A DNA stretch of 64,000 nucleotides. It comes from Flammulina velutipes. Lineage: Eukaryota > Basidiomycota > Agaricomycetes > Agaricales > Physalacriaceae. The DNA lies in the NCBI GenBank assembly GCA_011800155.1, contig CM022371.1, positions 434,001 through 498,000 of the forward strand, read 5' to 3'. This document shows, in pieces, positions 43,790 through 55,294 of the stretch. The stretch's first letter is position 1. The number at the start of each line of letters is the position of its first letter. Under the pieces are notes generated by a model. That model was not told where the DNA came from. It worked only from the letters and a program-made list of their open reading frames with translations, and did no database searches. The position numbers and the translations under genes were made by a program.

Positions 43790-46700
43790 TCAGAGCTACA
43801 GCAAATTATCAGCAATCAGCATCGCACTAAGATAGCATGAGAACAACTCACTCGGAACAAGAATTGAAGCTAGGATATGGCGCGTCAGTTGAGAACAAAG
43901 AGGCTCCAGGCAATTCACAACTCACATCGGCAGGGGTCAATCTTCCCATAGCCTGTAAAACTCATCAGCAAAAATCAAGAGATCATCGTCGCTACAGCAC
44001 TTACAGAATCATCAGGAGACAACGTAGCGTCGACCATTGCGGACTTCTTCTCTTGTAGCTGTCAATTATGTGGTCAATCAAAATGTCGTGTATAGGGGCT
44101 ATGAGTATACACACCTGCACAATTCTACTCTCAATGCTGTCCTCGACTACTAGCTTGATAGCCTGGACAGGACGATGTTGGCCAAGACGATGAATGCGGT
44201 CCATGGCCTCTGTTCGAAGCAGTTAGTATCAAGCAAAAAGGCAAAGTTTACACAGCACTAACGATACTCGACCTAGAATCGATCTCAGCAAAGATTATAC
44301 TCCACGAGAAGAAGACCAACGCACCGCCGGGTTCCACCAGCTGTCCATGAGATAGACGCGGGAAGCTTCGGTTAAGTTAAGCGCTACACCACCAGCCTTC
44401 AGGCTGACCAAGAAAATAGTAACATCCACACTATTCACTGCGATAAATTGCCACATCAGAGACGATCCGACGATCCACGAATGCGATGACCCACTGAAAT
44501 GTTTGATGGTGGCATCCCGAGCTTGGGGGCTCATAGTACCTTCAAGCCGGCAGATCTAGAAACATGTCAGCCAGGACACACGCAACGGAGAGCTGAACTT
44601 ACCTTGAACCCAGCCCTCTGGAGACGGTACGCGATGAGATCCAGGAAGTTGACGAACTGACTGAAGACGATACTCTTCGTCGTGGCATCTTCGAGCCTCA
44701 AATTGCTTAGTTCTTCCAATAGCGCTTCGATCTTAGTAGACGATCGCCAGGTACTCAGGTTGAGTCGTCCAAGAATGCCTTGACGAGCAACAGACTGATC
44801 TTCGCCGAGGTCCAGCGCAGGCGCTTCCAGATCGATCGTCAAAGCAAGGTGGCATACAGGGCATGCAGGCTGCGTAACAATCAGCACGACATCGCCACTA
44901 CGTATAAGAACTCACGTTCTGTTCAATGGCAGTATTGATGTACTGTTTGATACATTCCCTGTCAAAGATGTGGCGACACTTGGATTGGATGGCATCTTCA
45001 GCAATATCGTTGCATAAGCGACAAACAGTTGCATCGCCCTGATGCTCGACGAATTGATTCGCGTTGGTTTTGCTTCGAATGACTAGATCGGGATGACATG
45101 CCATTTGACGCATACGGGTGAGTCTGAAAACAAGTAAGGTGATCCAATCGGTTCAAAGACTGTGTGAACGTACAAGCTAAAGATATTGGAGTAATCTGGC
45201 ACACCGGTCAAATAAATTCGCGAAGGGAGATAGATATCACATCGACTTACTATTCAAAACCGTTCCCTGATCAAGGAAAGTATTGAACTGGCGTTTCGCG
45301 TCCGAAAATAACGACAGATAGAGCTCTTTTTCTTCAGGACTGAAATGGTCTCTTCGTATGATCACAGTACGTGGAGGAAGACCGAGGTCGTCAGCGCGTT
45401 GGAGCTAAGAACACGTTAATCATTATATCTAGCAAGGAACATTAGTTAGACTAACCTTGGTTCTGCGCAACATCATCCGATCCAAAAGAATCTTGAGCTT
45501 CTTGAATGCAGGCTTCCCGGGTCCCTCCATTCCGTGATTTTGAATGGGGGTCAGGATTTCGTTGTTCCAGAAGCAGGTCTGTCGTACGGTGAGCGCGAGA
45601 ATCAAATATTTCGACCTTTCAACCAACATGTTGCATAGGTGAATGTCCACAGTCTAGAGTATACTAATCAGTATACGAGAACGTTGACGCGAAAACTTAC
45701 TCACCATCACAAGATCTCTTGTCGGAGAACTTCCAATGAAGAGACTTGCAGTCACAACGTTTGCCTAGATATACATCTTCAGCAACTGAGGTTGTCAAAA
45801 TCGAAAATACGTACAGAAATAGAACGAGAATGGATCGCCGCCCAGGAATCGGACGAGGCTGTAAAGTTCTCCGACACGATTCTGAAGGGGAGTTCCAGAT
45901 AGACACCATCGATAGTTCCCCTTGAGTTCAAAGGCCGCTTTCGCAGTGTTGGTGGAACGTTCCTTGATATTATGGGCTTCGTCCAACTACGTCTCTATGT
46001 CAGGTTTGAGACGTGCAAGAACGAACGAGCAAAACAAACGATTATACGATTCCACTTGATCTGGTGGACGGGTGATTCTTCGGTGACCAGCACCTTCTTG
46101 TTGTTGATTTTGCGTTCAAAACCTTTCTCTTGCTTGCGGAACGAGCTGATGAAGAAAGTTAGAGCGTGCAGATGGAAGCCTTAGTAGAGACCAACCTTTC
46201 GAGAACGGCATAAGTGCTCAGAACCTGATCCCGTTGAGCCCGATGATCTTCCCCGTATTAGGATAGTACTCACGACATCGTATTTCTTCAGCTCTTTGAT
46301 ATCCGACTCTCGTGACTGGCCGTGCCATATGAGAACTTTCATCCCGTCTGTGTGAGCCTCAATCTCGTTACGCCATTGCATGATGGCAACAGTGGGTCTG
46401 TCAAACTGGTCAGCCCCGAGTCACCTTATGGGACAGATAGGACGTACGCAATGATAAGGTTAGGCTTCTTCTTGTCGGAAACGAGCAAGGCTATCATTTG
46501 GATCGTCTTGCCCATTCTAAAGGCAAATCAGGATTTTGAATGGGGACTCAAGTTAATACGAACCCCATCTCGTCCTATACAAATTTCAGATGGTGTATCA
46601 GACGTGAGGGAAGAAAGAGCTTACTGCAAGCATCCCGCCATGCCATATTCCCTCCTCTTGCTTCTTCATCCAATAGAGACTTTCCATCTGGAAGGGCAAT

Positions 46701-47776
46701 AGCTGGAGCTTGATTCCCTGCGGTTGCTCTGCTTTTTCCGGGACGACAACGGCGATATTCGCCTCCAAATCACCCCAAACGTCTCGGAGTTCAGGATGGA
46801 ACTTGTGCAGCGCGATAGTAGTCTTCTCGGCATGCGTTAATTTCCTACCGAGCTTTTTGCGCAACGCAGCCTCTTCTTTCTTGACAAGCTTCTTGAACGC
46901 AGCTTTTTCTTGAGCAAGCTCCGTGCGTCGTTTTCGGAGATCTGAAAAGGTCATAGTTTGGGACTGAGCTCTCGCTTTGCTCTTGCCCTTGCCTTTTCCA
47001 TGACCAGCGACCGACTCGTCGTCCGAGCCCGACAATTCTTCTAACATTGCGGAATCATCTACATCCACATTTCGATTGGCGCGCGCAAGGCGGCGTTCGG
47101 CTGCTGCTGCACGAAGGGCTGCAGGTGACAGAGCTGCGCTGGACGAGGTGGAACCTTGTCCTCTTCGTGATGAAGCGAGAGAGTTTTGTACGGCAACACT
47201 GAGCATGACTTCTTCGTCTTCCTCGTCGTTCTCGTCGCTGTCAAAATTCTGTGGTGCGTCCTCAGAATCATCAGATGCGACAAACTCGGAACCACTGTCT
47301 GCAGAGTCGTCAAGAGAGCGAGTTTCGTCGTATTCCAGTTCGCTATTCTCGTCATCAATTGTGGCCTTTGGACGCACAGGCGCTTTGCCCTTGCCTTTGG
47401 CAGACTTCACAGGGGCGACCTACAGAGCAGTTGATATGAGAACAAAGCATGGCGAAAGGTGTTCGCTACGCACGATTTCTTTGCCTTTCCCCTTTCCCCG
47501 TGCTGGAACTTGTATAAATGCACGATTGACAAGCGCCTGCCTCTTGGGTGCCCTTTTAAGAGTTTCTATGGCATCTTCATCGTCTTCGTCGCTGTCGCTG
47601 ACAGCCTTCCGTTTTGTTGCTCGTTTTGTTCGACTTTTGCCTTTGGTAGTTATCTCGTCGTCGGAAGTCGCTGGTGTTTCCGTAGCAGACGTTCTTGCGC
47701 TGAAAATGGGGGTCGACGCTGTTGACGGCGTCGAGGAGTCTTTCAGTCGCGCTGAGTGACGAGTCAAACGGGCCAT
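43790..47776 (-). CDS. RAD16: RAD16, SNF2-family ATPase with RING finger (nucleotide excision repair)
   Basis: Many exons from ATG 47776 to a last exon holding only CTC TGA (43795-43790). The acidic, basic-patched N-terminus is followed by [18 protein letters not shown]. The Walker A (DEMG, then MGKTIQ) is split by an intron, and [12 protein letters not shown] is the DEAH box. [19 protein letters not shown] is motif III. Between the two helicase halves is a RING finger, [20 protein letters not shown] and PACPVCH. Helicase C motifs [30 protein letters not shown] and [11 protein letters not shown] follow. The C-terminus (LTPAD, then LQFLFRL) needs two small exons. In yeast Rad16 with Rad7 acts in global genome repair as an ATPase and E3 ligase part. 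Length and domain order fit the family. Confidence 0.9.
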
Positions 47777-48103
47777 GGTCGTCGTTGTCTAAGGATACTT
47801 TTTGTTTGCACAAGAGGCGCCATCGGTGCCGCCCGAATCCCGATTCAAATTGATTTATGACACATTGTAACGGCACGTGAGAATGTCACAGCGCGAACTT
47901 GACGCGTCCAATGGCAATTGCATACAAACTTGAAGGGGAATCCGGTCTGGTCGTGATTGTTCTAGCAAAACCGCAATAGGTACCTCAAGTAGACGTACAG
48001 ATCGAGTAGAATGAATAGTAGTAACAGATACTGGATAGTAGCAATAGATATTGGATAGATATAGATAGCAATGCGACGGCCTATTCAGGCTCTTCCATTC
48101 CTT

Positions 48104-49054
48104 CTAGCAAATCACACCCTCAGAACGTGCCCTATAATCTCGCCCATTCAGCACATTCTCCATGAGTCTTCGGGAGTAACGAATTTTCGAGACCGTACCA
48201 GAAGATCCACGCCGTGTCTTCACCAGCGTCGAATGTAAACTTCGCAGCTCGTCCTCTTTCGCTCTGCCCCGCTTCCTAGATTTAACAACACCTGGTACCT
48301 GTAGCTGACAAGGAATTCCATACGACCGTCGAGACGATCCAGAGAGACGAGGTGGCGTCAAAACGCCAAACGAGTCCTTCCCACGTAACGGCGAAGGCGA
48401 CGGAGCGGTCGAGCGTATCAGAGGAGAATGACAAGGAGTCTTCGTCTCCGAATCGGCAGTCAGAGGTACTACATTGTGCTCGCAACTTCCTTCATGTCCT
48501 ATCCTCGGCAGTCTGCAAACATGCTCCACCACCGCGTCCAAGGGAACGAAACAGTAGAGTTCACAGATCTTGAGATGGATACTGGAAGGTTCGCGGATAT
48601 CGGAAAAGGCGCATCGAAAGGCGTAGATAATCGAGTAGACGTCGTGCAGGCGGGGAACGATACATTGCTTGTGGCTTTGGTAGAGGAGAACTGGAGGGTC
48701 ACGAGAAGGGTGCACGGAAAAGTGATATCCAGGGTTATTGAGAAGGGCGGCAGAGGCGTTTGTGTAGGTAGGGCTCGTAGCAAGCAGGTCATCGTATTCG
48801 GCGTCCGAGATCATGCGGTGAGCGTTGTTGGCAGTGACACGCAAACGATCCTTGCGGGCGAGCTGTTCAAGGTAGAGGACGAAGGACGTGTGTTCGTAGG
48901 AGGAGATAGCAAAGGCGGGAAGAGTAAGAATGTGTGTTGACAGGATGGTGAAGTGTTCATGGATGTCCTTGAATAGATTTAGTAGCGAGTTGGAGCGAGC
49001 ATCCCAGATGTCGTCTAGATCGTGTTCTGCCGGCATTCTGGTATGTTGAGACAT
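48104..49054 (-). CDS. unrecognised 316-aa protein
   Basis: Intronless frame. The start is placed at ATG 49054 (MSQHTRMPAEHDLDDIW), since the frame above it opens with a non-ATG codon. The N-terminal two thirds look globular and helical (SLLNLFKDIHEHFTIL, VLYLEQLARKDRLRV, VYSIIYAFRCAFSDI). The C-terminal third is Ser/Pro/Arg-rich with basic runs (VKSRKRGRAKEDELR, TRRGSSGTVSKIRYSRR) that could serve nuclear import. No domain recognised. It lies head-to-tail with RAD16, 330 bp upstream of it. Confidence 0.55.
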   Translation of the reverse strand: MSQHTRMPAEHDLDDIWDARSNSLLNLFKDIHEHFTILSTHILTLPAFAISSYEHTSFVLYLEQLARKDRLRVTANNAHRMISDAEYDDLLATSPTYTNASAALLNNPGYHFSVHPSRDPPVLLYQSHKQCIVPRLHDVYSIIYAFRCAFSDIREPSSIHLKICELYCFVPLDAVVEHVCRLPRIGHEGSCEHNVVPLTADSETKTPCHSPLIRSTAPSPSPLRGKDSFGVLTPPRLSGSSRRSYGIPCQLQVPGVVKSRKRGRAKEDELRSLHSTLVKTRRGSSGTVSKIRYSRRLMENVLNGRDYRARSEGVIC

Positions 49055-49274
49055 GGTAGAGGTCGAGTTTGAGGATACGCTGCAAGATAGCGGTGTGATG
49101 GTGACGGCGAGAGACAAACCAACCGCAAACAAATATTGATCCTACTTAATAATACTGATTATTCTCACGCCACAGAGCTTAGAACTACCATATCATACCC
49201 CAACCAAATATCCCATACTTGGCCAGACAATAGCTCGAAAGTTTACACTGGCGGTGCCCATCGTGACTTCTCTT

Positions 49275-49500
49275 TTCAACGAACATAGAAACGATAATGG
49301 ATTCAGATGGTTCCAGATATCACCGCTCAAACATCAATCAGACTGATATAGATCTCTCAAAATACCAGTGGGAATACATCCATGTACCTCGACGTTCTCG
49401 TAGACTCTAGTTCTCGTGGTATCGGCCGTGTGACTAGTATCTCACTCACGCCCGACGGAAAATCGTGGATCCCAACCGCTTCTACTGGAATCATACAGCT
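49275..49500 (+). pseudogene. relic of the 31911-33092 gene family
   Basis: Fragments match the unrecognised protein at 31911: ACGATAATGGATTCAGATGG encodes NDNGFRW, and further on RGI..SLTPDG resembles RGLN..LTPDG. Stops and missing sequence break the frame. About 640 bp of the coding region between the two matches is absent. Confidence 0.45.
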
Positions 49501-49636
49501 TCATTGAAAAAAAAAGAAGAAGAAGAAGTTGCCATTGCACTAGGATCACACCTAGAACTGGTATAAGCAGTGGCGGGGGTCGGACTTTGAACTTCAACTT
49601 GATCACCGCCACCACCTCGAATTCTTATCCTCAAGT

Positions 49637-51397
49637 ATGCAGCCCTCTCCACGTTGGGTATCGACCAAAAACCATCGTTCATTCCACGAGAAATTCTGGG
49701 GCCAGCCAGGCCAAAATCAGATCTCAGACGCAGAACAAGGAGACAAAATTTTACGCATTCAAGACTCTGGCTGTCTCAACGTTTGCGTAGCTCTAATGAA
49801 GACAAACGGTCAGATCTACCTTCGCCAGGAGATGATGGACACCGTGGAACGTCTTCGGCAAACCGCGTCTAGTGGTGTCCCGGGTGTTGTGCTGACTGGA
49901 CCTCTGGGATGTGGTGTGTGGCGGTCACCCTTTTGTTTCTTCAATTTCTCAAACTGGCTTCTTGAATAGGTAAAACCTTTACAGGGATCATGGTACTGCT
50001 AGACTGCATGGCTCGTCGGCAACCAGCTCTTTACACCAATCGTTTGAAAAGCACATTTCTGGTGGACGAGCGCAACGTTTGGCTACTTCCTGATGGTACA
50101 GTTCAAGCTGGTGACCTCCCTGACATGGACTCGGAAGACACCAAGCTGTGGTCAATCATTGATAGCGCTCAAGATGAAACCCTGCCCAATGCACGCCTCA
50201 CGACGTCACAGCATTTTTGTTGTTTGCATGCCAATGGTGTTCAAGTACCCATGCGATGCAGGACCTTCTCGGGCATTTTGGAGCGACCTCATCGATGATG
50301 GATGGCTGAAATGGGTTGTTGACCATCATTGGTCTCTCGACGAGCTCGAAAAAGTGTGCGTTAATCTATATTATATAGCCACCAACGCCTGATTAGTGAC
50401 CCCTTTTACCAGTTTACCATTGTCAAAACAGTGGCGGGGAAACCTCGACGAGCTTGAATCAATCACTATGGCGCACTGTGGTACCTGCCCCCGCAACATT
50501 ATACATTACGCTATGGTTCTCACCTTTTCATCAATAGACACTAGCTACACGAGTGCGATGGCTCTTATCGAATGCATGGCTCGTCAACAGCCAGCATTCT
50601 ACACCAACGTCTTCAAGATAACATACTTGGTTGACGAATACGGCGTCTGGAAGCACCATGATCCTTGTGATATTGTCCATTCTGACATTGCCGAACGCAT
50701 AAAGCTTTGGTCTATAATCGATGGTCTTGCCGGCGGGGAAGCGCCCAATCCTTGCCTCACTGAATATTCTCAGTTCATCCTTCAAACTCCATCCCCCGAT
50801 GATCTCCCTCGTCAGAGATGGATGAGGCACATCATGCCTTACGAATGGGTATGTGACAACCGTTGGTCTGTTGATGACCTCAAAAAAGTGTACGTGTTTA
50901 TCTACTATCTGCGCTAGGAATAATTAGTGACACTGATTAGATTGTCATTGCACACCCATTGGCGAGGGAACCTCGACGAGCTGGAACGGATCAGCATCCC
51001 TCACTGCGGCTCGTGCCCTTGCGACCTCGTCAAATAGCATTGGGATCCGTCGGGATTCGACAGGACCATCTATGGGGCTCTGCACAAGATCAACTCCATC
51101 CCCGCCTACCTTGAATCTGCACAATACAGCAATTCCGACTCCCATGAATTCCTTGGCGTCGACTACACGGGGAAGCGATGGATTTCATCCTTACTTCAAT
51201 CTGCATTCATTGCAGGGAACGTTATAGATCTTTTGGAAGCCGATACGACAGCGAAGGCGCAGAATTTCGTTTTGGATCAGTCATTGTTCCAGCGCAGTAC
51301 TTCGGAGATTTTTAGGAGGAGTTCGCACGCGAAACGGAAGGCTACATCTGCGGTTGCGCCACGCAAGCGTATATCGTGTGTGCCGGAGAGGGGTTGA
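49637..51397 (+). pseudogene. decayed P-loop protein gene with tandem partial repeats
   Basis: The first exon (49637-49913) and the next (from 49970) join to give a Walker A, GVVLTGPLGCGKTFTG, with the intron falling inside it. Downstream is DCMARRQPALYTN, FLVDERNVWLLPDG and LWSIIDSAQDE. A second, shorter unit repeats these (ECMARQQPAFYTN, YLVDEYGVW, LWSIIDGLAG, WRGNLDELESI), and a third partial unit begins WRGNLDELERISIPHCGSC. Lesions: a five-T run at 50214-50218 shifts the frame where four T would keep it, the donor after DELEKV reads GC where the paralogous unit has GT, and a TAG at 51035-51037 interrupts a frame that is otherwise open for another ~120 codons. The ancestor may have been a fungal P-loop NTPase of unknown role. 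Confidence 0.6.
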
Positions 51398-51705
51398 GAG
51401 ACGCTTGATTCTGAGGCCGATTCACAAAATAAACTGTACGATATGCAAGGAGGAAGAATTCACTTTTTGGCTCAGCTAGTAAAGCACAATATCCAATGAG
51501 AGGTATCGTGGGATCTCCCGCTTCGAATATTATGGAGGGAAGAATAGCACAATTTAATAGACAAGAGAATGTATGCATTGATACAAGTACAGATCTACAT
51601 CTATCGGAGCGAAGGTAAAGCAAAGCAGAAAGACAATCCAGCAAGCAGAGAAGCAGTACAAAACACAGGTCAAGCAGAGAGAGCACAGGTCAACGAGAAA
51701 TCCAG

Positions 51706-52566
51706 TCAGCGAGAGAAACATTCCTTCAGAAATTCATCTCCCATATCATGCCGCACGAGCAGTTCATCCAAGAAAACAGCATGGCTCGCCAGAAAAGCCT
51801 CAAAGTCAGTCCTCGAAAGCTCGTCCGCCGCATATCGACGCGTCATTTCGTAGAAATGGTCCTTCTTGTGGAGGATGAGGCAAAATGCAAGGAAGCGGTC
51901 GGCACGCAGGGTATCTAGCGCTGTAACATCGAGTTTTAGCAAACGGAAAGGACGGGAGGGAAAGCGCAGACCTTCAAGCTCTTGCGAGCTGGCTCCGTTC
52001 ACCACAGGAATGGCCTTCAACATTGCTGCCATCTCCTCGTCCTTCGCCTGCAGCATCGCGTCGCTCTCCGCCAACATACACATCGCCTCCGCCAAATTCA
52101 GCTTCACCGCCTGCAGCTTATCCTTCCACGATTCTTTCTCCTCGCGCTCCCTAGCAATTACCCGGTCCTTGTCCGCCAGCGCCTGCAAGTGTATTTTATT
52201 TTGTTGATCTAGCATATCTGCCAGCTCGCGGAGGTCGTCTTTGAGGCGCGCGTTCTCGTTGTCTGGTTCTGGCTGGTGTGGATGTCAGGCCTGGGAGGAG
52301 CGAAGGCACGAGACGACGTACCTGCGGACTAGAATTCCTAGGCGTAGGCAGCTGCTGTGCGTTGAGCTCTTTGCGAGAGCAATTTGAGCCGCGTTCTTTG
52401 CATGCATTACACGTCGCAGCCCGGCCGGTAGTTTCGCATATTCTTCCAGTTTGTTGACACTGCTCGCAAGCCTGGACAGGAAGCATTAAAGGCGACAATT
52501 AATATAAAAGCAAATAATACACACGATATTCTGGTTCCCCGCGGCTCGATTCTTGCTGCGTAACAT
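51706..52566 (-). CDS. Zn2Cys6-type finger plus coiled-coil protein
   Basis: The first exon starts at ATG 52566 (MLRSKNRAAGNQNI). The second exon opens with a six-cysteine cluster, CEQCQQTGRIC and CNACKERGSNC, with spacing C-x2-C-x6-C-x8-C-x2-C-x6-C, which fits the fungal Zn2Cys6 DNA-binding domain. A third exon contributes a heptad-rich helix (LKDDLRELADMLDQQNK, AREREEKESWKDKLQ). A helical C-terminal region follows (RYAADELSRTDFEAFLAS, then HAVFLDELLVRHD). It is much shorter than typical Zn2Cys6 regulators (about 230 residues) and lacks the usual fungal-specific middle homology region. A similar design (DNA-binding tag, coiled coil, helical C-terminus) occurs at 56484-57376. The role as a transcription factor is inferred. 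Confidence 0.7.
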
Positions 52567-52744
52567 CTTGAAGCTGGTTTCGGCGGTTCGAAGTCAAAAG
52601 CGCGCAGATCACGTGAAAGTTTCGCCAAAAAAGGGTCCATAATTTAGAAATTCAATACAAGCCTTAGGCTACACAAATACAGTCTACGATAATCACCGAT
52701 ACACTAAATCCAAACCATAGATGAACGCATCCAGACATTTCTCA

Positions 52745-53909
52745 TCACTGTCCCGTCCGTCTCCTCGGTGCATCCCGAATAAATTGGATATTCACTCTCG
52801 GAGGACTCAACCTCGAGCTCCATGGCATTGGCAGGCTCCGACACAACCACCCCAACAGAAAGAATACCATGTACAGCCGCGTCCCATGTACATGCTGATT
52901 CCACAAAAACTGCGCCCGCCGCGCGTATACTGTTCCAAGTTTGCGGTATACCCTGAACCGCTTTAGAAGACGTTCAACGATCCAGCCAAGCAGGAGAAAA
53001 GCCTTCGACGTAGTGAGCCCCTTCGGTAGACGCACGCGTTTGATTAGACGAAGGGGATCTTCGGCTTCGGGCTGGGAGACCTCGCGAGCTTGAGTAAAAA
53101 CGAGGCGAGAGGGTTTGTTTGCGATGTTTTCTATGCCATACATGTTCCCTGGGAACGATGAGCTTGGTTCTTCCGAGGTTGGGGGTCTCTGGGCTCACCT
53201 CGAGGGACCATGAACATCCCGCCTTCGTGTACAGTATGGTAGGTCTGATGTATCCGGACGGTCACCGCCCCTTCGACGACGTAGAATATCTGCAGTTCGT
53301 CAGATAAATATTGAGGCCTGGACAGGGAGACAATGCGTACATAGCTGTTGTCTTTCGTGTTCTTGGGAGCCTTGTGGGCACTTATTTGCAGATGTCCGGC
53401 TGCAACATAGTCCCCATCCCCTAGCGCTCTTTGGAATGCAAAACCCCCCTGTGGAGCCGGCGTAGGCGCGACCATACTTGCAGGAAATATAACACCTATA
53501 ACAATCAGTCAGTTACAACGGCAACTCCGAGTCAAAGCCACGCACGTCGCTTCGCTACGCTCTCTGTTCCGAACACGGCTACCTCTGACACCGTCTCATC
53601 TTTCTCCGGAGCAGCAGGGGTCTTCCGGACTTTCTTTTTCCTCTCAGTAGGTGGTGGGGGCTCGGGTATGGACGAGAAGGTGGCGAGCTCCGGCGTGACG
53701 GTCGTGTCGCTCTTCGCTGACGAGTCTTCCGCATCTCTCGACGTATCAATGGTAGGGGGTGTATTGGAACGTACGTCGCTTGGTAGCGGCTCTGCATCGT
53801 ATGCTTGAAGTACTATAGGTGACGCCACAGTTACCGGCTCCGATGTACTAGGGGCAGGACCTGCTGTAGGACGTTCGGAGGGCTCCGCTAAGTGTACTTG
53901 GTCCGCCAT
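52745..53909 (-). CDS. CENP-C/Mif2-type cupin domain protein
   Basis: ATG at 53909. The first exon encodes a Pro/Ser/Thr/Glu-rich leader with a basic patch (TERKKKVRKTPAAPEK). The cupin follows: VIFPASMV, GGFAFQRALGDGDYVAAGHL, KNTKDNSY, IFYVVEGAVTVRIHQTYHT, GGMFMVPRGNMYGIENIANK and LVFTQAREVS. These match the dimerising cupin at the end of CENP-C. An in-frame 51-nt intron lies before IFYVVEG. The short CENP-C motif expected upstream of the cupin is not visible, and the leader is only about 120 residues against several hundred in Mif2. A C-terminal extension with hydrophobic stretches (AFLLLGWIVERLL) is unusual, and its splicing is uncertain. It may be a paralogue of the kinetochore protein. 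Confidence 0.75.
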
Positions 53910-54767
53910 ATCGGGGAGATGTATAGCACGTAGGTTAAGTCAAGCCAAGCGTCAGCAGATGGTGGTACGGCGTCAAACAGTGAACGCCCACGTGCCGTTG
54001 ATCAAATCACTTTGTTTCCTCTTTCGGCCACAATATGTTCTCCTGCTCGTACTGTTATTATGACTCCAGATTGCATTTAAAATATTTACAATATACATCC
54101 TTAATTATGTTGTGAAAAGAGTAAATTTTGCTGCACTGCAGCTTCCTGGCGGGCACGACGTCGAGCATCGTTCTTCCGTTTTCCCTCTGGATCACCAACC
54201 GATTCCTGGGATAATGGGAGGAGATAATGTCATAATTCCGAAGTGATTGGGGGCTGAGTATGGTTTTGAATTTTCTTGTTGTCGAAATTCTGGCTTGTTC
54301 TTATACTACGAAAATTTTGGCGCTCTCCCTCGGTCAACGTTGTAATGTCAATGGGGACCGAAGGTCTCAATACAGTGATGTGTAGCGGAAACATGCGATA
54401 ATATGAGAAGGTAAGGCCGTAAGTAAGTAGTGTGAGAAGAAGTTTGAGCGCTGACTATTGAATGTTCTTCAAAGAGAGAGCCAATGCTTAGCTGCCCGAG
54501 ACCACCGAGTCCCGACATATGAAGAGTATACACTAATCAATCAAGGATGTATCAAACACAGCTCAAAGCAACGGTCAAAGATTAAAATGATCAGCGCCAC
54601 ACTATCTCACCCAAAAAGAATTATCGTACATCTGACTCTTAGTGTTACTAGTATATTAGAGAGATCGATTTTGGAATCTACCGACTGTGTCTTTGTCAGC
54701 GATCTTCTCTCTTACCACCATCTTCTACCAACAGAACGATCTCAGAAAGAAACTCCCACCAACTGTA
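53910..54767. other. intergenic, contains one GCGCCACA motif
   Basis: No supported gene. A minus-strand TGTGGCGC core lies at 54594-54601, 174 bp upstream of the Fic/Doc-like start. Confidence 0.35.
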
Positions 54768-55249
54768 ATGGCATCCAACACTGCCCGTCTTGCAAGGGTC
54801 TTTACACCAGAATATGCTCGCCGCATCAACACTCAAATTGTCTTCCCTGCTAGCTCTGTCGTCGTCAAGCCCAACGAGCTAGAGTCTTCTCTTAGCCGGC
54901 CATTAAATGTGTCGATATATGAACCCCACCAGCCTCCGTCGTATCTCGCCGCAACACTTTGCTGTGGGATGATCAAAGGTGCTTCGCCGTGTTCCCGTAA
55001 TATCATGATGACATCTGAATTCCATTCCAAGATGGGAACAAACGCACTGGTGATTATTAGGCTATGCTCATGACTGTTTTACACGGCTCACATTAGTGTT
55101 TATCAGCTTTTTTCATTGCGGACCAATACATTCGAGCGCTAGGATTGCCTGGGCTGGCGGATGAAGGTGAAGTACACGATATTGTCATGGATGTCGCTGC
55201 GGGGAGGCTGGATGTGGCTGGTTTAGCTCAATCTGGGAACCAACCGTGA
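54768..55249 (+). pseudogene. Fic/Doc-family gene with damaged catalytic motif
   Basis: Exons 54768-54978, 55033-55050 and 55107-55249 join in frame (123 residues). The start (RLARVFTPEYARRINTQIVF, PNELESSLSRPLNVSIYEP, SYLAATLCCGMIK) and end (FFIADQYIRALGLPGLADE) match Doc-type Fic domains found in basidiomycetes. The family active motif is HPFxxGNKRTA. Here the splice that keeps the frame yields only DGNKRTAFF, so the catalytic His and the Pro-Phe are removed with the intron. The genomic DNA still reads PFQDGNKRT in a different frame, with Ile in place of His. Either the gene is dead or it encodes an inactive domain. Confidence 0.6.
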
Positions 55250-55294
55250 CTCTGAATGTCTTGTCATGATTAACGTCCCTCTCTACCGATACTA

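Noticed and set aside
47076..47759. 227-codon plus-strand Ser-rich frame
   Set aside because: Complement of the acidic N-terminal exons of RAD16.
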